Source: Synaphobranchus kaupii (lineage: Eukaryota > Chordata > Actinopteri > Anguilliformes > Synaphobranchidae). From it: DNA of 64,000 nt. Below, piece after piece: positions 1 to 13,798 of the stretch (positions are counted from its first letter, which is position 1; the number at the start of each line of letters is the position of its first letter). The position numbers were made by a program, and so were the translations under genes. The stretch covers positions 82,356,541 to 82,420,540 of the forward strand of contig CM056376.1 of NCBI GenBank assembly GCA_029718625.1, read 5' to 3'. The notes beneath the pieces were generated by a model, which saw nothing but the letters and a program-made list of their open reading frames with translations, searched no databases and was not told the origin of the DNA.

Positions 1-2546
<2,546 letters not shown>

Positions 2547-5500
2547 TCACTGCAGGTGGGTTTTCTCCTCTTTGGAGACATTGTCTTCTTTGTCTGAAGA
2601 TTCCTCATTTTGTTCAAGTTCAAAGTTCTGCATAAAAAATTTAAAAAAACAATTATCAGATTAACATGTACTTCAAGGAAAAGTCAAACGTGTATATATT
2701 CGGTGATATAATAAAAGGTTATGGCGCAGCGTCTTATGTATAATTAAATGTTTGCCTTTACTCGTCGAACAATATGAAAAAGCCTCATGACTACTGCAGG
2801 TCTGGATTCAAGCTAAACTTTGAGTCACCCAAAAATCCAAAACTAAACTGAGTACAATTACATACTTCTGTTCTATATTAACATTTTCAATACAAAATCT
2901 TAAATCACATATAGCAACAGCAAATCCACTAGTAACTTTCAGTTTGGATGAATTATAGCTGTTCCATTGTATGTTAAAAAAATACAGTCAGTGTTTGCAA
3001 TGAAATAAAGGCAGGCATCCCTTGAAATTAAATTAATTGCCTTTAATGCAAAAAGATTTGTGAATGAAGATAGAGACCAGTATAGAGAGACCACACAGAG
3101 AGACCAGTATATTAATTTCTTGTCTTTTACCACTTGAGTAAATGCATACCTCAAGTTCCCGCATCACTTCATCCATGAAATCATTGGAGTTTTGCTTGTA
3201 AGACATCGCCAACTTTATTGCATCTTTGAAGAGCTATGAAAAAGGCAATAGTTTACACATAGCTCACATAGGTTTTTTTCATCTATGAACATAACTCATT
3301 CTTTCCAGCAAAGACATTCGGTCATTCCTCTTCTTGTGATAAACAATGAATTTATACAACAATCGAGTAATTTGATTGGACAAGAGGCATTCCATGCGTG
3401 CTGATATACAGTACAACAGCACTGGAACTTTTTACTGAAACATATCAATCCGCTTTGTTTACATTCTAATTGATTCATTGTTGAAAAAAAATGTAATAAA
3501 TAAAAGTGGAATCCTGACGGAACTATATTTGTGGGTGAAGCCAAATAAATGACAAAATCATAATCTGTTGTCTCAATCATTACTTGATAAATAATTTACA
3601 GGCTAGTAGAACCCTTGTATAAAAGCAACATCACACTCAAGGTCATGCTGTTATACTGCATATCGGCACGACTGTGATTTGGTCGCAGGTAAGAGGCCGC
3701 AGGCCGCAGTGGTGCACAGTAGCCTATAACAGCACAATCTTGATTGTGACATTGCTTAATTAACTTTTCACTGTGACATGCAAATGCGATCCTACTCTCT
3801 GTCCTCTCACCTTGACCACATTGGTTCCATCAGCAGCAGACACGTAGTACAAAGGCAGGCCCTGCTTCTTTGCAAAATTAAAGTTTCTCTGTGTAACCTT
3901 CATATCAGCTGGAACACAGCACATGAAAGACACAATAACCCATAAGGACAGTCATAACAACCAAGCTCTTTTTTTGTGCTTGTTCAGATAACAATACCTT
4001 TTGCTACTTCATTTTAAGTTTTGTTTTGTATGAAGCAACCCTTTACACCTACAAATGTAACATTATGGTTGCATCGCTCAAACATATTTAAGATCAATTC
4101 ATAGCGGAATATTAATTCAAATGTACAGAAATGCATGTGCCTCTTAACTGAATCCTTTACAAGCCATGCTCTATTCTTATCAGAGATTAAAAGGTCTAGA
4201 ATGGGCCACTCACCATCTATTTTGTTTGCAACAACTATGCAAGGGATCTCTGGTCGGTATTCTCTCAACTCTTTATACCAGTTTGCGAGATTTTTGTAGG
4301 TGATTTTCCTCTGGACATCGAAAACCTACCACAAAAAAAAAAGAAAGTTTATTAAAATTAGGATACAAACTCACTGAAGAATATACTTAGTCAGAATGAC
4401 TAATTAAACTGATGTTTATCCAATTAAACATAAACTGGTACTCATTTAGCTTATGTTAAAAATAAAGCAATACTGACTAATATACTGTGCAGTGTCCATT
4501 TGTTAATAGATATGAATTTATATCTTGTATTAATGACCGTGTAAAATGAATTTAAATTGCCAAATCTTTGAACCATTTCTACCTAGTATTACATACCCCT
4601 ATTTATTTGCTTCACTGAGGCTTACTGCAGATATAGATCAGGTATTATTTAAAATAGAATAAGTACAGTGTTATATATGATCAGAACAAATCTAAAGGGG
4701 CAGCTGTGCATGGATAAGCCCCATAATCTGGTACTGAATCCAGACCTTGCCAGTGCCAACTATGCCTGGCCCAGTGTGATGTAGAGTTGGCTCTAACTTC
4801 ACCTAATAATTAACATCCATACTACACTGTCAAAGCTGAAACTTTAGTCCCTTTCTGTGTGTATTGATTATCTTATTAATCTGAGGAATTCCTTTAAAAA
4901 AGTCATCTTCCTCCAGTTCACTGACCACAGATTGTGCAGTTCTGTGGCATTATATTTTAAGCAAGAATAGTGGATTCCCACTCCACAGAAACTGATGTGC
5001 ACACACAGGACACACAGTTTATATAGAAGTGACTTTTCCCTTGCCATAGCTCGCCTAATTTAAAAGGGTAGTCCATCTCAATAAAACTAATCAAAATATA
5101 ATTAGTGCATGTATTTTACTATGACATATCACTGCAATGTTCCTTCTGGAGGATTTCTACATGTCAAAATATCACTTTGTATGGATATCACATTTTGTAA
5201 GCTTGATCTTCCTTTGCTTTGTTATAAGACCACAATTCCCACAATGCTTCACTTTAACTAGACCACTGGCTGAAATGGACTAGCTAGCTTTAGTTTTTTG
5301 TGGATTACTTGTGGATTCATTTACTTGTGTGCAATGCAAAGAAGAAACCTAAGGTAGGTAGGTTTACATTTAGCGAAGTTAGCTGTCTGATGGTGGTAAG
5401 TTTAGTTAGCTCAGTGGTTCAGGTTGTGTTGTTTCTTTCTGAAAATTTAAGTGAAAGCTAATGTTAGCTAATGTCAGATCTAAAAGCTATGTCAACTGCC

Positions 5501-8296
5501 ACTAGCATTTCCATTTTCGCAGTCGAGTGTCTGCCTGCTTGTGTGAGGGATAGATGAAGTTTTTTGTTACGTTAGTGCCCAAGTGTGTCCGGCTGATTAC
5601 GAGAGAAAACTGTCATTGTCCCCAGCCAAGTGTCAGCCTTACTAAGGCAAGTTGAAGTCAGTAACGTTGCTGTTAACTGTAACGTTAGATGACTTAGAAC
5701 TCTGACAGCAGGCTTGTAGTTACACTGGTCACAGCGCTGCAATGATTTATGGGAGTTGGAGGCTTGGACAGCCGTGAAATATCGGTACAGGCTGCCTATA
5801 AACATTTCTTCATATTTTCAACATATATTCAAAATGTAATTACATATAATTAGAAAAAAACAGCCGTGGCTACATATTTATCCGGGTGATATTATGATAC
5901 AAAAAATTCCAGGCGTTTTAAAGCCATATGAAAATGACTCCATCAATTTCCATATTAGACATTTGAGAAACTAATTAATTCAGTGCCATCATGTAATTGC
6001 ATTTTGCAGTTCACAGCATCCGAGCTCATAGCTGCTATCACAACAGAGAAAAAGCTTGGAAAATTGCTGAAGCTTTTCAGAAATCTAAAATATTGGCCTA
6101 AAAGTTACAGTGGACAACCCCTTTAAAATGCACTTGATTGACAGGAAAGTGGTGAAAATTATTATAGCCATTATCCCATGTCATCCTTATAAGATTGTGG
6201 TTGGAAGTGGGTAGCTTGGGTTGGGTTGATGCTCAACTGCCTGACAAACACTCACCATGATACAGGCATGGGCTTTGTAATAGTAGGAGGGATGCATGCT
6301 CTGAAACCTCTCCTGGCCCGCAGTGTCCCAAAAGTCTAAAACACAGAAAAATGCATTGACAGACCAACAAACCACACTTTATGTGAAGAGTGCTTTTCCC
6401 TCTATGGTCTGACTGAAGGTTTCTTTCCATACTATTATTTATTACAAGTCCTGATACCTTCTTTGAAGTTAAGGACAAAGCTAATTAAGTGGCTTAATTA
6501 CACAGAGAAAGTAACAAGTTCTAAAACAGTCCACCTCATACCTTGTTTTTAAAAATTAAAACGAGTAATCCTACATTAAACAGACCTACTAATACAGCTT
6601 TCCCGTCGACTGTGGTGGTATACTTGTACAGCGTCAGTGCATATGTGGATAGCTGCTCAGGGCGACTGGTGAGAGGTTCAGGATCATCATCAGATTTAGG
6701 CTTGATATCATAATACTGCATTATATCACATCACTGAAGTTTGTTTATTAGGAGTATATATATATATACACTACTCACAAAAAGTTAGGGATATTCGGCT
6801 TTCGGGTGAAATTTCAGGATGAACCTAAAATGCACTATAACCTTTACAGGTGAAATTAATTTGACCTTCTCTAAACTTTTGAATGCACATGTCCAACTAT
6901 TCAATGTTTCAGTACTTTTTGCACAACTTGCTGTTCTCTAACAAGGAGCTGAACGGCAAAATTCACAACAGGTGTTTGATCCATGAATCGACCAATAAAT
7001 TTCCTGGTTCAATTAGAATTGGTATTTAAACAGTCCTCTTCATCATGCTGTTCACATTTTGACATCATGAGACCAAGACGACACCTAACAATTAATCAAC
7101 AGTACCTCGCCATTGCGAGGCTTCAAACAGGATGTTCTCAGAGGGAAGTGGCCACTGAGCTTAGAGTGTCACAGAGTGTCATCAGCAGGTTGCAACAGAG
7201 ATACAGAGAGACTGGAAGAGTCACAGAAAGGCATAGAAGTGGACGTCCTTTGGCCACATCCCACACTGATGACTGCTTCATTGTGAACAGTGCCCTGCGG
7301 AACCGGATGATGAATGCCACTCAACTCCAGGCACATTTAAGGGAGGTGAGAGGCACCCAAGTGTCACGTCAGACCATTCGAAACCGTTTACATCAGCGTG
7401 GTCTGCGTGCTAGACGACCTGCAAGGGTACCTGACCACACCACCAGGCACAGGCGTCATCGTCTTGCATGGGCCAGGGAGCATTTACGCTGGACGAGGGA
7501 CCAGTGGGCCTCAGTGCTGTTCTCTGATGAAAGTCGATTCACGTTGAGCAGAAATGATGGCCGCCAACGATGTTGGAGACGTCAAGGAGAGCGCTATGCA
7601 TCAGCCACTGTTGTCACCAGACGACCCTTTGGTGGTGGCGGTGTTACAGTGTGGGCAGGTGTGTCTAGTCAATACAGAACTGCCCTACACTTTGTGAATG
7701 GTACAGTGACAAGCCCATACTACCTGAATAACATCATTAATCCAGTCATTGTGCCCCTGCATGAACAACCCAGGCCTAATTTCATCTTCATGGACGACAA
7801 TGCTCCAGCTCATCGAGGTCGCATCATTAGGGAAAGGCTGCTGGAGACTGGGGTACCTCAAATGGAGTGGCCTGCACTTTCTCCAGACCTGAATCCCATA
7901 GAAAACCTATGGGATCAGCTGACTCACCGTGTAGAGGCTCGTAACTCTGTACCCCAGAACCTCAATGACCTGAGGGCCGCCCTTCAAGAAGAGTGGGATG
8001 CCATGCCTCAGCAGACAATAAGTCGACTTGTGAACAGCATGAGACGTCGTTGTCAAGCTGTAATTGATGCTCAAGGGCACATGACAAGTTATTGAGACAT
8101 TGACATTTTTGTTGTGGTATACCCACCACTGTTGTTGGCTTTTGTTTCAATAAATTGTTTGAGATGAGGAAATCACCATTGCATGCTTCTACTTAAATGC
8201 CCTACTTTCATGATACGTATAATATCACTGTAGCGTGAACTTACATTTTCCATAAATTTCACCCAAAAGCCAAATATCCCTAACTTTTTGTGAGTA

Positions 8297-8384
<88 letters not shown>

Positions 8385-9529
8385 AAAGTTCATTTATTTT
8401 TTGGTTTGTTTTCCAACTCATTCATATAATGGTCCTATAAAACAGACCATTAATGTAGATCTCTCCTGATATATACTAAAATTACTATCATTCCTTCTGC
8501 AAATGCATACTGAAAGACTTTATATAATTTGCGGCATCTGTATTTGAAAGGATACTATCCATCCATTAGGAATCTTTCCATTAACCTGAAAGACAAATGG
8601 GGACAAACTGGTTGAAATAGAAGCAGTTCAATGAAGCTGGAGTTTAACACTAAATGAATTGTGGTCACTGTAGTCTCAACCCGACAATTCCTCTTAAACA
8701 TCTGGAAAGGAAAGTTAGTTTGGGAGATTTGGTACATTTACCACAATACCTTACCCTGTAAATATACGGATTGGGTCTATAAAACTGACCTTGATAAGTG
8801 TCCGCGAAAATACCATTCTCTGGGTAATTGGTCAGATTAGAATTAAGTTTCGCTGTCAAGCCTACTGGATCAAGTTGCTAGCTGTCCAATTTGAGCTAGC
8901 TAATCCTTGTCAGTGCCATACTGGAATGTTCAGCAACGTAAGCCCAATATAATTCCATTGTATTGGAAATAACCTACGACTCGTTGTGTTATTTATTTGT
9001 AGCGTTTTCCTCCACATCCAGAAAGATGAAGTGCAGTGGCAGAACCTAGACAACATGTGAATTTAAGCAGGAGCAGATTCCCCCCGCCCATCCACAAACA
9101 CTTGACAGCACTAAGATAGCTAACGTTATATTTCTGCATCCCAAAAGCGTTCACAAAATGTATAGGGCAATTATCTAGATAGCTGATGATGATATGTAAG
9201 TTAGAATCTAACGTTATCTAGTTTAGTGGCTAAATAGACGCTACTGAGTGTCTAGTCAAGGCATGCAAACGCAGTACCAATATAACGCTATGGTTACTGC
9301 GAAAGGTTGTGTAAAAAGCAGGCCAAGACAAGGGCTAACGCAACTTAATTATGAATAGCCTGTGGCTTGTCATAGCTGCGTTATGCAGCTAGCTAGGCGC
9401 TAGTGGTATAATGGTAACTTACTTGGATTTCCCAACCGCGCTATCTCCAAGACAAATTATCTTAACTCGCTCGTCTGTGTCATATTTTTCCTGATCCAGT
9501 TCAGAGATGTCAGTTGTTCCCCTAGCCAT
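2547..9529 (-). CDS. rabl2: Rab-like GTPase RABL2, eight coding exons, complete
   Basis: Small Ras-superfamily GTPase; RABL2 is known to act with the IFT-B machinery in cilium and sperm flagellum assembly. Minus-strand coding exons are 9423-9529, 8556-8585, 6586-6665, 6256-6335, 4214-4325, 3811-3908, 3150-3233 and 2547-2627. They total 672 nt with phases that join exactly, giving 223 aa (human RABL2 is about 228). The start is the ATG at 9529, reading [17 protein letters not shown]. Visible motifs: P-loop GDSAVGKS (residues 28-35), WDTAGQE (75-81), NKID (133-136) and SAA (160-162). The protein ends THLQ with no C-terminal prenylation cysteine, as expected for RABL2. The 30-nt second exon uses the donor ATA|GTATCC. 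Introns carry a TTAA-type MITE (5064-6122), a Tc1 element (6769-8299) and a SINE fragment. UTRs were not delimited. Confidence 0.96.
4694..4806 (+). repeat. Truncated tRNA-derived SINE fragment
   Basis: The stretch holds TGAATCCAGACCTTGCCAG and a following CCAACTATGCC, which match the core of the longer SINE at 44410-44812 (AATCCAGACAGTGCCAG, CCGACTATGGCC). It lies in rabl2 intron 5. Only about 110 bases are recognisable. Confidence 0.5.
5064..6122. mobile_element. TTAA-flanked nonautonomous DNA element in rabl2 intron 4
   Basis: Left end AAGGGTAGTCCA and right end TGGACAACCCCT are inverted, imperfect terminal repeats, each directly flanked by TTAA (5060-5063 and 6123-6126). A TTAA duplication is characteristic of piggyBac and Kolobok elements. 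The 1.06-kb interior has no transposase frame. The class is inferred from the target site only. Confidence 0.55.
6769..8299 (+). mobile_element. Tc1-like (Tc1/mariner) transposon, apparently intact
   Basis: A 1.53-kb element in rabl2 intron 2, opposite in orientation to the gene. The terminal inverted repeats (about 6769-6815 and 8254-8299) begin CACTACTCACAAAAAGTTAG and differ at only a few positions over about 45 bases. The element sits inside a TA-rich tract, so the TA target duplication cannot be separated from the (TA)n runs on both sides. It encodes one uninterrupted transposase frame. Confidence 0.93.
7067..8095 (+). CDS. Tc1-family DD34E transposase
   Basis: Cut-and-paste transposase that would bind the inverted repeats and move the element. 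The 342-aa frame matches the usual 340-aa length of Tc1 transposases; I chose the ATG at 7067 ([12 protein letters not shown]), though an in-frame ATG at 6983 would add 28 residues that look unlike the family. Residues about 1-110 form the paired-like helix-turn-helix DNA-binding half ([20 protein letters not shown], then a basic GRP(L) hook). The catalytic triad is visible as D in LFSDESRF, D in FMDDNAPAH and E in [10 protein letters not shown], with exactly 34 residues between the second D and E. A glycine-rich FGGGGV box follows the first D. There is no stop or frameshift. Confidence 0.95.
   Translation: MRPRRHLTINQQYLAIARLQTGCSQREVATELRVSQSVISRLQQRYRETGRVTERHRSGRPLATSHTDDCFIVNSALRNRMMNATQLQAHLREVRGTQVSRQTIRNRLHQRGLRARRPARVPDHTTRHRRHRLAWAREHLRWTRDQWASVLFSDESRFTLSRNDGRQRCWRRQGERYASATVVTRRPFGGGGVTVWAGVSSQYRTALHFVNGTVTSPYYLNNIINPVIVPLHEQPRPNFIFMDDNAPAHRGRIIRERLLETGVPQMEWPALSPDLNPIENLWDQLTHRVEARNSVPQNLNDLRAALQEEWDAMPQQTISRLVNSMRRRCQAVIDAQGHMTSY
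8300..8380. repeat. (TA)n microsatellite, two runs
   Basis: Two TA runs separated by ACAGTG, directly against the right end of the Tc1 element. A shorter TA run lies at the left end (6755-6768), consistent with insertion of the element into a TA-rich target. Confidence 0.95.
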
Positions 9530-10089
9530 AAGTATCTCTCGTCCTCCTCAGACTCTGGCAAAACAGCCCACTGCCGAGAGTGTATTATCATTTAGCAAAC
9601 GTAACGTTAATTTAACAACGGACAGCTAAGGCTCGCTGATGCGATTAACGTTAGCTAGCTAGTTGTTAGCGAACTTAGCTAACCCGCTTCAGAATGCGTT
9701 TTCTAGTTAGCTCTAACGTCAGCTACTTCGTGGTTGAATATATCCATCTAATGTTACTGTTGTATAAGTAAAGTGGTGTATTCTATGTATATTATGTAAT
9801 ATTTTCTTTTCGCATATCTAGACAGATAAAATAACAAATGAATCTCACGTCGCTAGCTAGCTACCTAACGAATAGCTCGTGCTGTTATCTCTTCTTAGTA
9901 GGTTTCTATGCAACGTAAAGACGCTAGACTAGGGCCACTTTTCCGGAAATTGGCTGTTCACACTATTGCCTGAGATATAATTTTTATGTAGGCCTATCAC
10001 TTTTAAATATTCCACGATTGTAGTGATAGCTCACTCTCTGGACTTTTCTAAAATATAATTTCAGTTTTAGTGTATATTATATCTCAACA
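9530..10089. other. rabl2 upstream region
   Basis: Presumed 5' untranslated and promoter region of the minus-strand rabl2 gene. AACGTTA and GCTAGC words recur (for example 9600-9690 and 9850-9870), and there is no obvious TATA box at a sensible distance. No coding sequence was recognised. Confidence 0.4.
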
Positions 10090-10536
10090 AAAACCGTTTT
10101 CAACGTAACGTTACGAAAAAAATATTTATTCATCCCCACTTTCTCTATTGTTAATGATGCTTCTTGCTTGGTATCTTTGTTTGTAAATTTGAAAAATTAA
10201 TAGCAGCATCGATTTACATTTACATTTTAAAACCTGTAGGCATACATTTTCTAAAGTAAACTTGACAACCAAGTATAAACATATCCTTTCTGGAGTGTAA
10301 TTAGCCTATTCGTCAACTGTTTGAAATGTTCATTGTTCGTGAGGCAATTTTTGTTATTTGACATTTAAAGTTTGAATGACCACATTGAGATGGTAAGATG
10401 AAAAAACAGGACAAGTAGGCTAACATTATATAATTTAAAAAAGATTGGGCAGCATTGATTTGGAATAGCTTTTGTGAGCTACGATAGGCAATAGCCTAGT
10501 TTGTTGTAAGCTGGCCTCATTTTGATACCAATACTT
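10090..10536 (-). mobile_element. Fragment of the 28.7-kb foldback element
   Basis: Sequence from 10386 (GAGATGGTAAGATGAA) to 10536 matches the outer arm at 29535-29690. The preceding part, reverse complemented, matches 28955-29128 (shared words CCAGAAA(A/G)GATATG and ACAATAGAGAAAG). This is one partial copy of the family. Confidence 0.6.
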
Positions 10537-10540
10537 TTAA

Positions 10541-10942
10541 AGGTTGTATCAGCGATTTTGGGTGGAAACATAAATGATCACATTCATCTGATTTTTCCTC
10601 ACGATCCGCTAGCTGCCCGCCCCATAAGCAGGCCGTCAAAAAACCGCGTCTCTGTAGGCAGCCTATGCTCCGAGATCGTACACAAAAACAAATGGTAGGC
10701 TACTACCAAAATAAACAGTATTCCAACCAATCACAATGATCTGCACAAACGCTAATACTCTTATCTCGCTGAAATCTTGTTGACGGAATTACAAACGGTT
10801 TGGTTTCTTACAAACGTTATTAACGTGGTTATAATTCTGGATGCTTGAACACTATTTTTTAAAACATAACATAATTATGTAAGTATGTTTGTTTGGGATT
10901 TCGCTTCAGAAGTGACGTCACCCAAAATCGCTGATACAACCT
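10541..10942. mobile_element. piggyBac-type MITE with TTAA target duplication
   Basis: A 402-bp element whose ends are perfect 24-bp inverted repeats (AGGTTGTATCAGCGATTTTG at the left, the complement at the right). TTAA is present on both sides (10537-10540 and 10943-10946). No coding frame. The TTAA duplication is the family hallmark; the internal sequence was not matched to a named element. Confidence 0.85.
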
Positions 10943-10946
10943 TTAA

Positions 10947-11421
10947 CGGAAGTTTTAATTAATAACTTAGGCTACAGACAGTTCTTTGTAGGCTAGTTTC
11001 ATGCCGCTGAACTGACCCTCCATCACCCAGGCTTAGGTTTTATTTTTCCCTTTCAGGAATCCACCTGCCACAGGACCAGGAGTAAAATCGAATAGGCCTA
11101 ATCTTTATTGAAATGCAGTTCATACAATAAGAACAGACAACCCAACAAGCTCTAACCCCCGGTTCTGTTCCTTCCTCCATTATGGGCACTGGGCAGGGCA
11201 ACTCTTCTATGCCCCCCCTCCGCTGTCTACGGGCAACAGCATAGAAAGGTAGCCTACCCACACACTACACTTTGACACAATGGCAAATAAAGTTCCCCAC
11301 GTGTGAATCACTCGCACACCACATCCACACCTTGCATGCACCCTACACACATTCCACTGCTCTATGCCCTGCCACCGGAAGAGAAACCCCTCTCTGCCAG
11401 CTGAGGGAGAAGAACTAGCTA
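10947..11421. other. Spacer without a recognised gene
   Basis: No terminal repeats or conserved exons were seen. A short minus-strand open frame at 11040-11261 has no recognisable features. Confidence 0.4.
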
Positions 11422-11695
11422 GGGCTGTGTCCGAATCAGAGCTCTATCTACTGCGCCCTGTCTCCTGCGAAGAGTGCACTGGCAGACGTGTGCTGTTTAA
11501 TGTGCACTGTTTAGCAGGACGCGAAAAATATCCGCTATACTATTTCCAAAGACGTCCCACCACTGTTGCCATGTCCACGGTTTTACAGCTAAATTGGGAT
11601 ACTTTCAAAGTGCAGTCACAGGTAAAAATGAAAAGTCGCAAAGCAGGCACTTATTTTAAAAATTAAAAACATGATGATTTCTATTTAAAATACGG
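11422..11695 (+). mobile_element. GTGTCCGAATC element, copy 1, 3'-truncated
   Basis: Begins GGCTGTGTCCGAATCAGAG and runs through the family-specific words CTGTTTAATGTGCACTG and ACAGCTAAATTGGGAT to CATGATGATTTCTATTTAAA. It stops where copy 2 begins in inverted orientation. The same internal order is seen in copies 2 and 4, which defines the family. No transposase was seen, so the element is nonautonomous. Confidence 0.8.
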
Positions 11696-11877
11696 CCCTG
11701 TGTCCGAATCAGCACTCTTCCACACTGTTGAGTAGCCTTGGTGAGTAGATCGGGCGAGAAATTCGTAGAGTACGCGAAAATATTTCAAATTGCAGTATAC
11801 TTCAAACACCCGGATGATACACTTACTTCCAGGGTTTCGCTGAGTACATTCCGGAGCACACTTTTCAAGAAGTACAC

Positions 11878-13073
11878 GACCGGGCGCTGCGGTGGTACAA
11901 CGGTAAGAGCGCCGACTTTCAGTCGGTGCAGTTGTGCTCCGAGGATTGGGGTTCGCGCCCTGGTCCTGCCAGATCCGAGCATGGCCGGCGCCCTGTGGGA
12001 GCAGCAATTGGCGGCTGCTTCCGGGTGGGGGGAGGGGCTCGGAGAGAATCGCTGCGCGCATAGCGGCCCTGGGCGAGCTGGAATCACGGTCAGGAGCCTT
12101 ACGCTACCTTCACATCGGGCGCACATGAGCGCCAGCTTGCCACTATGGTCAACGCAAGCAGAGAGCGAAGCGGCAAAAACAACAATACATATCCGTATCT
12201 GGGACGGGTATTTTAAAAGCGACTTTAGACCAGTCATTCTCCCTCTACACATACAAGCACAAAATCCGGTTATTATTTACATGTGATTTAATTTCATTCA
12301 GCATTGCCCACAACATTAACGTGATCCACATGAACCAGGACAGGGAGAGAGCTTGTCACTCGTTTTCAGGGTCTCTGCTCTTCTCCACTTTTTCTAATGG
12401 CTTTCGAACGTGAAATGTATACCGTTCTAAACAAACAAAAAACACTTATCTGCTGACCGTATATAGAATGCCATCTTGGCTATCGATAGTTAACGTAGCG
12501 AGCTAGCGCAGCCTGCTAATAATCTGGTAGATATCAATGTAGTAGTGCTTATTTGTTACAAACCTGGTATCCCCAATTGGAAACTTATGTTTCGCCAAGC
12601 AAATTTTTTTAATTTACATTACGGTAGTCCCGCAAGTTCAACTGGTATAACTCAGGGAATTCGGTCACGCACATAATCAATTTCTCATCCATTTTGTTCG
12701 CGAAGTTGGTTCGTTCAGTACCGCCCATTCTCTAGCTATTGCCTGCGCTTTGAAAGGTCAGCGACTGTAGGGGTCAAAGTTTGGTTGAACTTTGAGCGCA
12801 GTGGAGCTGCGCTCACCGCTTACCAGAGCGCAAAGCGGAAAACGACTCTCCATTGATATCAACGGCACTTGCCGCCTATGCGGGGCCAATGTGAAACCAG
12901 CGTTAGGAGGAGTCGCGCCCTGAAGAGGACGTGGCGTCCTACCGCCGGCTGACAGGGTTGTGTAGCGGTGATTCTCTAGCGGTTGCTACACGGGGGGAAT
13001 TGAATTAGAATAGGGGTTCAATTGGCTACTAAATTGGGAGAAAATGGGGAAAAATCAGAAACAAATTTTTAAA
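11878..13073 (+). mobile_element. tRNA-derived SINE split by a MITE
   Basis: The head holds pol III promoter boxes: an A-box-like TGGTACAACGGTAAGAG at about 11892 and a B-box-like GGGGTTCGCGCCC at about 11949. The tail is TTCAATTGGCTACTAAATTG followed by an A-rich end. The target duplication AAGAAGTACAC is exact (11867-11877 and 13074-13084). The body is cut at 12097-12907 by a separate element; without it the SINE is about 385 bp. Confidence 0.85.
12097..12907. mobile_element. MITE-like element nested in the SINE
   Basis: The ends CCTTACGCTACCTTCACAT and, inverted at the right, CCTAACGCTGGTTTCACATT form imperfect terminal repeats. A direct duplication AGGAG lies at 12092-12096 and 12908-12912. 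Removing the 811-bp element restores a continuous SINE. No transposase frame; superfamily not assigned. Confidence 0.75.
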
Positions 13074-13573
13074 AAGAAGTACACAACCATTTTGGTCACA
13101 TAAATATGACGTGAAGCTTCGTTTAAAAAAAAAAATGAGCCGCAGCTTCGCAGGCGTTGCCCTTCAAATACAACAAAAACAACACGTGACATGGCAGCGC
13201 AAAAGTGGGGTGCAGGGTTGCCAGATCTTGTAAGACTTTCTAGCCAAATGGCGACTCAAAACTAGCCCAAATTATAGGCTATTTTTAACCAAAACCAACA
13301 AATCATCATGTTTTAACTTTTTAAAATAAGTGCGTGCTTTGCAACTTTTCCTTTTTACCTACTGCACATTGAAAGTATCCCAATTTAGCTGTAAAACCGC
13401 GGACATGGCAACACTGGTGGGACGTTTTATGACCTGCTTACGACACTTCCATAGTACGGTTGGAAAATAGTATGGCGGATATTTCGCGCAGACTGCTAAA
13501 CAGTGCACATTAAACAGCACACTTCTGCCAGTGCACTGTATGCGGGAGACAGGGCGCAGATGACAAGCCCTAG

Positions 13574-13784
13574 GCTGTGTCCGAATCAGAGCCCTATCTA
13601 CTGCGCCCTGCCCCACTCTTGCGCTGCCATGTCTCGTGTTGTTTTTGTTGTATTTGAAGGAAAACAGCGAAGCTGTGCCTCATTTTTTTTAAACGAAGCT
13701 TCACGTCATATTTATGTGACCAAAATGTTTGTGTACTTCTTGAAAAGTGTGCTCCCGAATGTACTCAGCGAATGTACTCATGTC
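13574..13784 (+). mobile_element. GTGTCCGAATC element, copy 3, internally deleted
   Basis: Starts GGCTGTGTCCGAATCAGAGC like copies 1 and 4 but jumps from CTACTGCGCCCTG directly to CCCCACTCTTGCGCTGCC, a block that lies far downstream in full copies (24803 in copy 4). The two sides share a CTGCGCC word, so deletion by microhomology is likely. The distal end is truncated. Confidence 0.7.
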
Positions 13785-13798
13785 CTGTGTCCGAATCA

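Larger units (their letters stand above)
11696..13558 (-). mobile_element. GTGTCCGAATC element, copy 2, inverted and interrupted by a SINE
   Basis: Starts with the opposite terminal repeat (CTGTGTCCGAATCAGCACTC) and reads backward through the whole family sequence. It is interrupted at 11878-13073 by a SINE flanked by an 11-bp target duplication. The outer 5' end at about 13558 lacks the terminal repeat and carries unrelated sequence. Without the SINE the copy is about 670 bp. Confidence 0.8.

Noticed and set aside
6983..7066. Upstream ATG extending the Tc1 transposase by 28 residues
   Set aside because: The extra residues do not resemble the family N-terminus, and the 7067 start gives the usual length of about 340 aa.
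11885..11970. Functional tRNA gene
   Set aside because: It is the head of a SINE with an exact 11-bp target duplication and no complete cloverleaf.
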